From positions 1 through 11,701 of the forward strand of contig CAZPWS010000072.1 in NCBI GenBank assembly GCA_964590225.1: a DNA stretch of 11,701 nucleotides, given 5' to 3'. Under the pieces are notes generated by a model. It did no database searches. It was not told where the DNA came from and saw only the letters and a list, made by a program, of their open reading frames with translations. The stretch comes from JAEUSG01 sp964590225. GTDB taxonomy: Bacteria; Fibrobacterota; OXYB2-FULL-49-7; JAEUSG01. Below, in pieces: positions 7,980 through 11,701 of the stretch (the stretch's first letter is position 1; every line of letters begins with the position of its first letter). The position numbers and the translations under genes were made by a program.

Positions 7980-9434
7980 TTAATCGAGCAAATATTCAAG
8001 TTCTGATTTTTTCGTATAATAATCGGCAATACTATTCGAGTATTCGATTTTCACCTGAGTGACCGTTCGCTGAGATTCCAGCAACTCGGTATTTTTGACG
8101 ACTCCATAATGAAATTTGTCCAGTGTGATTTCATAACTTCTCACAGCTTGTTCGACAGCCTTTTTCGCTATTTGAATCTTTTCGAACGCTTCCTGTACGC
8201 TAAGGTGCGATTTTTCTATCATCAAGGAGGTACCGCTTTTCAACTGGGAAAGACCGCTCTCAAGCTGTGTGAGTTGAGATCTCACCTGATTGGTCTTGCG
8301 GTAATTTTCACCCCAATCTAGAATATTCATCTGCAATGCAAGGGTAATATCCCAGCTATTATAGAATTCCGGTTCATTTTCTCTGTTTGGACGCTTGATA
8401 TTATAGTTGCCGATGGCGACAATATTGGGAGCATAAGCGGCTTTCTGTATCGCGACCACTTTTTTCAGCGCTTCGCGTTGATGCTCCATTGCCTTGATTT
8501 CATACTGAACTTTTTGCGCCTTGGCCATCATCTCGTCCATGGGCGGCAAACCCACAGATTGCGGCTCCACCGTATTATCGGTTAGCGATATTTCGGTTTC
8601 TATGGGCAACCCGATGGTGTTATTAAGGGCAGCTTTTGCCAACCTTATTCCATTAGCCGCTTGCAAACGCAGCAATTGAATGTTGTACAACTGTACTTGG
8701 GCTTTCATGACATCGTTTTCGCCCACCATTCCCTGCGTTAGCATCGCTTCCAGGTCTTTCACGATACTCTCTACCTGCACAATGGAGGTGTCAAGAGCCG
8801 TTACCGCGCGCCCAACCTGCAATACGCCGTAATATCCTTTTTTAACGGCAATTATAAGATCCCGCTCCGTTTTCTTGACGATCTGCTCCTGAGCCAGAGA
8901 TCCGTAACGGGCGGCTTTTTGCGCGTTGATGATTTTAAATCCGGTAAATATAGGCTGCTGTCCCGTTACCGTTATCCCATAAAGCTGATCATCACCCATG
9001 TATATTTTGCTTCCCCCACCGGAAGCGGCACCCTGGGCTCGCATGAGGCTATCGAAGAAAACTCCGAAACCTGTAGGATCTGTCTGTGCAAAATAGGTAA
9101 ACGGGGCATATACACCACTCATCATATCGCCCAGCTTTGAGCCATCTATATACGGTGCTTCATCGAGTCTCGTGTAATTCGCTTTGAGTGATATTTTAGG
9201 CAGAAAACCCGTTTGCGTTTCCTTCACCTTTTCGGTTATCTCACGAAATTTCTCTTTAGATGACTTGAGCTGCTCGCTCTTTTGAAGGGCGATTAGAACA
9301 CAATCATCAAGTGTGACTCGCATCGTATCCGCTGCAAAAACAGAAAGCGAAGTCGAGATGATAAGCGCAAAGATTCCTACTGATTTTCTCGTGTTCATGT
9401 GTAAAAAAAAACTCCTGAATTTTCTATCTATCAT
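7980..9434 (-). CDS. TolC-like outer-membrane efflux channel
   Basis: This 484-residue protein has an N-terminal signal peptide with core GIFALIISTSLSVFA and predicted cleavage near residues 34-35. It carries two outer-membrane efflux protein repeats: long coiled-coil helices rich in Ala, Gln, Lys and Glu, with the repeat start DDCVLIALQKSEQLKSSKEK near 43-62 and a second-half helix ending in ITLDKFHYGVVKNTELLESQ near the C-terminus. Such proteins trimerise into an outer-membrane barrel with a periplasmic tunnel. The start at 9434 is chosen because GGAGG lies 8 bases upstream. A second ATG at 9398 would also give a good signal peptide, but its GGAG is 13 bases away across a T9 tract. It follows tetR by 14 bases and precedes the adaptor gene by 22, so it is the second gene of the operon. 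Confidence 0.94.
   Translation of the reverse strand: MIDRKFRSFFLHMNTRKSVGIFALIISTSLSVFAADTMRVTLDDCVLIALQKSEQLKSSKEKFREITEKVKETQTGFLPKISLKANYTRLDEAPYIDGSKLGDMMSGVYAPFTYFAQTDPTGFGVFFDSLMRAQGAASGGGSKIYMGDDQLYGITVTGQQPIFTGFKIINAQKAARYGSLAQEQIVKKTERDLIIAVKKGYYGVLQVGRAVTALDTSIVQVESIVKDLEAMLTQGMVGENDVMKAQVQLYNIQLLRLQAANGIRLAKAALNNTIGLPIETEISLTDNTVEPQSVGLPPMDEMMAKAQKVQYEIKAMEHQREALKKVVAIQKAAYAPNIVAIGNYNIKRPNRENEPEFYNSWDITLALQMNILDWGENYRKTNQVRSQLTQLESGLSQLKSGTSLMIEKSHLSVQEAFEKIQIAKKAVEQAVRSYEITLDKFHYGVVKNTELLESQRTVTQVKIEYSNSIADYYTKKSELEYLLD
9403..9411 (-). repeat. T9 homopolymer inside the tolC-like signal region
   Basis: Nine T in a row on the coding strand, at codons for Ser-Phe-Phe-Leu, between the first possible start (9434) and the second (9398). 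Such tracts are prone to slippage in replication or transcription. A shift would break the frame from the first start but not from the second. Confidence 0.6.
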
Positions 9435-9442
9435 CTATGCAA

Positions 9443-9447
9443 CCTCC
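9443..9447 (-). promoter_or_regulatory. Ribosome binding site of the tolC-like gene
   Basis: GGAGG on the minus strand with 8 bases to the ATG at 9434. It is the strongest ribosome site in the window, lies just before the tetR stop codon (9449-9451) in coordinates, and decides the start of the channel gene. Confidence 0.8.
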
Positions 9448-9448
9448 G

Positions 9449-10087
9449 TTAAGATCGATTCAGCAACCCAGATTCAATAAACTTCGTCAAATTCGATACT
9501 TCCATCTCAACATCATTAGGCGAGCCTTTTCGCAACCACTTGAAAATGATTCCTCTCAAAAGTGAATTAAGGTAGTAACTGACATTCTCTGCGCCTATTT
9601 CGTTAGTGAGACGACCACACTCTTCAGAATCAACGATAAGCTGCGTGAAAATCCGCTCAAAGCTCAATTGGCGCAACTGAAACTCTTTCAAGAGCACAAC
9701 GTGTTTGCACAAATTGCTCGAGTTTTGAAATTCAAGCGTGTTGAAGTTTGCCATGGTAAGCAAAAGGGGAAAGTGCTCTCCTAACAGCATAAGTATTTCG
9801 CGAGTAATCATGCCCAAAGTCGCTAATATGGGCTGCTTTTTGTCGACAATTTTGCCTATACAGCTTATCATGCGATCGTATTCACGTAGAGCCAAAGAGA
9901 GAAAAATTTTTTCCTTATCATCGAAATAGTAATACAAGGCGGTTTTGGTAAAACCTGCCGCTTCGGCAATGTCATCCAAGTGAGTACCATGATAACCCTG
10001 CCGCGAAAATGCTTCCTTAGCAGCATCGAGAATCATGTTTGTTTTGGTGTCCTTTACCATGCGCATTCGATCTATCTTCGTTTGCAT
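9449..10087 (-). CDS. TetR/AcrR-family transcriptional repressor
   Basis: This 212-residue protein is of usual TetR length. The N-terminal DNA-binding domain is clear: ILDAAKEAFSRQGYHGTHLDDIAEAAGFTKTALYYYFDDKEKIF at about 19-62, with the helix-turn-helix at about 36-56 ending in the typical LYYYF recognition-helix signature. The C-terminal two thirds are helical and divergent, as expected for the ligand-binding and dimerisation domain; the inducer cannot be predicted. It is the first gene of the efflux operon, 14 bases before the channel gene. A promoter and an inverted repeat lie directly upstream, so autorepression together with the pump is likely. The start at 10087 has only a weak GAGA site; in-frame ATGs at residues 8 and 10 are possible alternatives that would leave the HTH intact. 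Confidence 0.94.
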   Translation of the reverse strand: MQTKIDRMRMVKDTKTNMILDAAKEAFSRQGYHGTHLDDIAEAAGFTKTALYYYFDDKEKIFLSLALREYDRMISCIGKIVDKKQPILATLGMITREILMLLGEHFPLLLTMANFNTLEFQNSSNLCKHVVLLKEFQLRQLSFERIFTQLIVDSEECGRLTNEIGAENVSYYLNSLLRGIIFKWLRKGSPNDVEMEVSNLTKFIESGLLNRS

Positions 10088-10105
10088 AATTTCATTCTCT
10101 TTTGC

Positions 10106-10125
10106 TTCAAAATAAATTATTTGAA
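10106..10125. promoter_or_regulatory. Inverted repeat, candidate TetR operator
   Basis: TTCAAA-N8-TTTGAA is a perfect 6+6 dyad spanning 20 bases, a size usual for TetR-family operators. It lies just downstream of the predicted -10 box and 18 bases before the tetR ATG, where a bound repressor would block transcription. The AT-rich context makes chance dyads more likely, so this is a candidate only. Confidence 0.45.
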
Positions 10126-10133
10126 CTTAGAGT

Positions 10134-10162
10134 AATATAATAAACGCTACATTAAAATGCAA
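10134..10162 (-). promoter_or_regulatory. Predicted sigma70-type promoter of the efflux operon
   Basis: On the minus strand, TTGCAT (10157-10162) and TATATT (10134-10139) are separated by exactly 17 bases. They match the -35 consensus at 4 of 6 and the -10 consensus at 5 of 6 positions. Transcription would start near 10127, about 40 bases before the tetR ATG, with the candidate operator at the start of the transcript. Confidence 0.6.
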
Positions 10163-10169
10163 ATAGATG

Positions 10170-10185
10170 CAGCGATAAACAGCGA
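10170..10185. repeat. CAGCGA direct repeat upstream of the -35 box
   Basis: CAGCGA occurs at 10170-10175 and 10180-10185, one helical turn apart, just upstream of the predicted -35 box and next to the insertion-sequence end. It could be a regulator site or chance. Confidence 0.25.
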
Positions 10186-10195
10186 ACAAAGCTCA

Positions 10196-10209
10196 CTAAT
10201 CCCCAGTTT
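10196..10209. repeat. 14-base repeat, copy 1 (probable IS end)
   Basis: CTAATCCCCAGTTT lies 6 bases beyond the restored transposase stop codon and is identical to 10463-10476 within the transposase gene. Confidence 0.5.
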
Positions 10210-10215
10210 TGTTTT

Positions 10216-10865
10216 TCACATAGGTAATTTCAATAAGGCTCTAAAAGCTCGTTCTATACCCCATTGACACGCTTGCAAGAAATAATTACCAATACGTGCA
10301 AGTGACATGACGCGATTATTCTCCGTATTGGCCTTTAGTAAGTTATCAAATCCTGATGCTTCCGCAGCCGCTCCGATGCCATAAGTAACACATACGCTAT
10401 GGAAACAACTAAGAATAACCTGTCATGACGATCCGCTTTTGATAGTCTTGTTGAGTCTAATCCTAATCCCCAGTTTCTGTTCTTTAGGTCACGAAATATC
10501 GCTTCTGTCCACATGCGACGCTTATATATTCGAACGATCTCAGCCGAAGGGTATGGTAAACTTGTTATGAGTACCCAAGGCTCTTTTGAATCACTTTCAT
10601 GTATTGTAACTACTCGTACTTTCAATGCCTTATTGTCCGTCAAGTTGCCGGATCCAAAATCTTTTGATGCTGCCCCTCTTACGACATTTAGACCAAATAC
10701 AGCTCCATGATATCCGCTTATATCCACCTTATTTTTTGAACAAAATGCCATCCCCACTTTGTTACATCTTCTACCCATCGAGTATTCCCTGTATATGCCA
10801 AGGAGACGAACAAAAGTGAACCGTCGATAACTTGTCGAAAGCGTAGGAATGTCGTCGAAACCAGG
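10216..10865 (-). pseudogene. IS4-family transposase, 5'-truncated and frameshifted
   Basis: The protein part with transposase character runs from about 10865 leftwards. It carries a perfect IS4 Y-x2-R-x3-E-x6-K signature in YKRRMWTEAIFRDLK, which includes the catalytic glutamate of the DDE triad. The open frame ends at 10335, but this is not the natural end. Dropping to another frame at about 10371-10377 restores a typical C-terminus, GAAAEASGFDNLLKANTENN then RVMSLARIGN, up to a TGA at 10216-10218, as if one base had been lost after the codons for Met-Ala-Ser. The N-terminal half with the first DDE aspartates is missing. The open frame continues to an ATG at 11048, but those 60 or so residues are merely the antisense of the intron reverse transcriptase. 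About 215 of the expected 330-400 residues remain. Confidence 0.8.
10463..10476. repeat. 14-base repeat, copy 2 (inside the transposase gene)
   Basis: Identical to 10196-10209. Here it encodes part of the NWGLGL stretch that follows the YREK signature. Confidence 0.5.
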
Positions 10866-10874
10866 AGGGAGTCG

Positions 10875-11546
10875 TTGGACTCGTACGGATATCGTCCGGG
10901 AAAATCTGCGCATGACGCGCTGGAGGAAACGCGTAGGCGTTGCTGGCGCTATGACTGGGTACTGGAATTTGACATAAAGGGATTGTTCGACAATATTGAC
11001 TGGTATAAAGAAGACGCAGAGATGTTGGTTGGTATGCTTCAAGAGCACTTCCAGAAGTTTGGTTTAGACCTGCACCCAGACAAGACGCGAGTCATCAGTT
11101 TTGGGAAGTACGAACAGCAGAATGCGGATAAACAGAACCGTAGGGCTAATACGTTTACGTTTCTTGGGATAACGCACTACTGTGACACAAACAGATGGGG
11201 TGGTTTTGCAGTAGGGCGTACGACTAGCAATAAGCGGTTTCGAGCCAAGTGCAAGGATTTTACTGACTGGATAAAGGAATCTCGCAACAGATGCTCATTA
11301 GCAACGCTATGGGAAAATGCTGGTTCCAAGTTACGTGGGCACTTCCTGTATTATGGCATTAGTGGTAATTTCAGAAGTATCAAGATTTTTTATTTCTCAG
11401 CCATGAGGTCGCTCTTTAAATGGCTGATCAGGCGTAGTCAGAGGAATAGCTGGAACAGGTTTGAGTTCTGGCAGATGGTCAAGAGACACCCGTTGCCCAT
11501 GCCGAAAATTGCTCACAATCTGTATTCAATGCCGGGGGTTCAATAA
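10875..11546 (+). pseudogene. Group II intron reverse transcriptase/maturase, truncated with internal deletion
   Basis: About 223 codons remain open, ending at TAA 11544. TTG 10875 is merely the first possible start; the natural N-terminus is lost at the IS junction. The first 42 residues match the RT fingers/palm of intron-encoded enzymes: DSYGYRPGKSAHDALEETRR, then WVLEFDIKGLFDNID with the first catalytic aspartate. At 11001 the sequence jumps to WYKEDAEMLVGMLQEHFQKF, a region that normally follows the YADD motif. About 100 residues, including the active-site YADD, are absent, yet the frame is kept. The thumb/maturase part follows: FTFLGITHYC, KLRGHFLYYGISGNFRS and FKWLIRRSQR. There is no HNH endonuclease domain. 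The two parts look like different group II RT lineages (one usually pairs with FLGxTFRPR, the other with FLGxTHYC), suggesting a recombinant. It is catalytically dead. Confidence 0.85.
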
Positions 11547-11557
11547 TGTTCATCGAA

Positions 11558-11590
11558 GAGCCGGATGTGGGAAATCTGCAAGTCCGGTTC
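11558..11590 (+). ncRNA. Group II intron domain V
   Basis: This 33-base hairpin has the domain V hallmarks. GAGCCGGA pairs over 8 bp with TCCGGTTC (one G-U) and contains the AGC catalytic triad at 11559-11561. A 2-base AG bulge lies on the 3' strand, and the distal stem TGTGG/CTGCA is capped by a GAAA-type loop. It begins 11 bases after the RT stop codon, as is common for these introns. Confidence 0.88.
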
Positions 11591-11591
11591 T

Positions 11592-11616
11592 GTGAGGGGC
11601 GTATTAAGTCACTCAC
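11592..11616 (+). ncRNA. Group II intron domain VI
   Basis: GTGAG (11592-11596) pairs with CTCAC (11612-11616). A11611 is a likely bulged branch-point adenosine, 8 bases before a predicted intron end at 11619 (GAT). It directly follows domain V. Confidence 0.75.
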
Positions 11617-11619
11617 GAT

Positions 11620-11701
11620 AAAACTAGAAACTTTATTTAAGGAGACTACTCATAGGAAATTTGATCTTTTCTTATACAGTAAAGGCAAATTTTGCCTCCT
11701 C
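11620..11701. other. Flanking DNA beyond the intron end
   Basis: No gene is recognisable in these 82 bases. They would be the 3' exon or target DNA of the intron. The only structure is the palindrome at 11683-11697. Confidence 0.5.
11683..11697. repeat. 15-base palindrome
   Basis: AGGCAAA and TTTGCCT form a perfect 7+7 inverted repeat around one T. It could be a regulator site or part of a hairpin with stem AGGCA/TGCCT; no T-run follows within the window. Confidence 0.4.

Larger units (their letters stand above)
10196..10865 (-). mobile_element. Truncated IS4-type insertion sequence remnant
   Basis: This covers the remaining 3' part of an insertion sequence, from a probable terminal sequence (CTAATCCCCAGTTT at 10196-10209, just beyond the transposase stop) to the junction with the group II intron fragment at about 10840-10875. 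The transposase 5' half and the other terminal repeat are missing, so it cannot move by itself. The outer boundary is approximate because no matching second terminus or target duplication is available. Confidence 0.6.
10866..11619 (+). mobile_element. Group II intron remnant (part of the ORF plus domains V-VI)
   Basis: This fragment holds the middle and end of an intron-encoded reverse transcriptase ORF followed by canonical domains V and VI. The 5' ribozyme domains I-III and the ORF start are missing, replaced by the truncated insertion sequence. The predicted 3' end is at 11619, giving the usual AY terminal dinucleotide 8 bases after the presumed branch adenosine. It cannot splice or retrohome alone. 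Confidence 0.8.

Noticed and set aside
7958..8029. Upstream start of the adaptor gene
   Set aside because: It overlaps the channel gene by 50 bases and places 24 residues before an otherwise perfect lipoprotein signal.
10870..11048. N-terminal extension of the transposase open frame up to an ATG at 11048
   Set aside because: These residues are the exact antisense of the recognisable RT coding sequence (DSYGYRP to the YKEDAE region) and have no transposase motifs.
11558..11616. tRNA or riboswitch
   Set aside because: The pairing pattern, AGC triad, GAAA-type loop and position after an RT ORF fit group II domains V and VI far better; no cloverleaf forms.
1..11701. CRISPR array, toxin-antitoxin or defence island
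   Set aside because: No regularly spaced repeats, no small paired ORFs with such features, and the RT fragment carries intron domains V and VI, so it is not a retron or defence RT.

Overview
The window looks like Gram-negative bacterial DNA: it encodes an outer-membrane efflux channel with a signal peptide, a periplasmic adaptor lipoprotein and an RND pump. Base composition is moderate to AT-rich, and the left third (inositol genes) looks AT-richer than the pump genes. Bacterial myo-inositol-phosphate synthase plus a CDP-alcohol phosphotransferase suggests inositol phospholipid synthesis, which is known in actinobacteria, some Bacteroidota and other phyla. The sequence alone does not fix the phylum. 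All intact genes lie on the minus strand and are read from right to left.

Right edge (about 10196-11701): a mobile-element graveyard. A 5'-truncated, frameshifted IS4-type transposase (minus strand) is fused head to head with a fragment of a group II intron (plus strand). The intron fragment keeps an internally deleted, apparently chimeric reverse transcriptase ORF and well-formed domains V and VI, and its predicted 3' end is at 11619. No intact mobility gene remains.

Centre (3698-10162): a four-gene tripartite efflux operon, tetR - tolC-like - adaptor lipoprotein - RND pump. Gaps are 14, 22 and 51 bases. A sigma70-like promoter (10134-10162) lies upstream of the tetR gene, with an inverted repeat just inside the predicted transcript that fits an autoregulatory operator. 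The operon would sense a toxic compound through TetR and export it across both membranes.

Left (11-3568): a compact cassette of a membrane-anchored endonuclease/exonuclease/phosphatase (EEP) fold protein, a CDP-alcohol phosphotransferase (ATGA overlap), myo-inositol-1-phosphate synthase (ino1) and a radical SAM protein. Ino1 would make inositol phosphate from glucose 6-phosphate. The transferase would attach it to CDP-diacylglycerol, giving phosphatidylinositol phosphate. The EEP protein is a good candidate for the phosphatase that releases phosphatidylinositol or acts on a later inositol lipid. The radical SAM enzyme's role is unknown. No clear terminator separates the pump operon from this cassette, so the two may be partly co-transcribed.

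The most interesting points are the EEP-PIP synthase-Ino1-radical SAM cassette and the chimeric reverse transcriptase. I see no CRISPR array, tRNA, rRNA or defence system.
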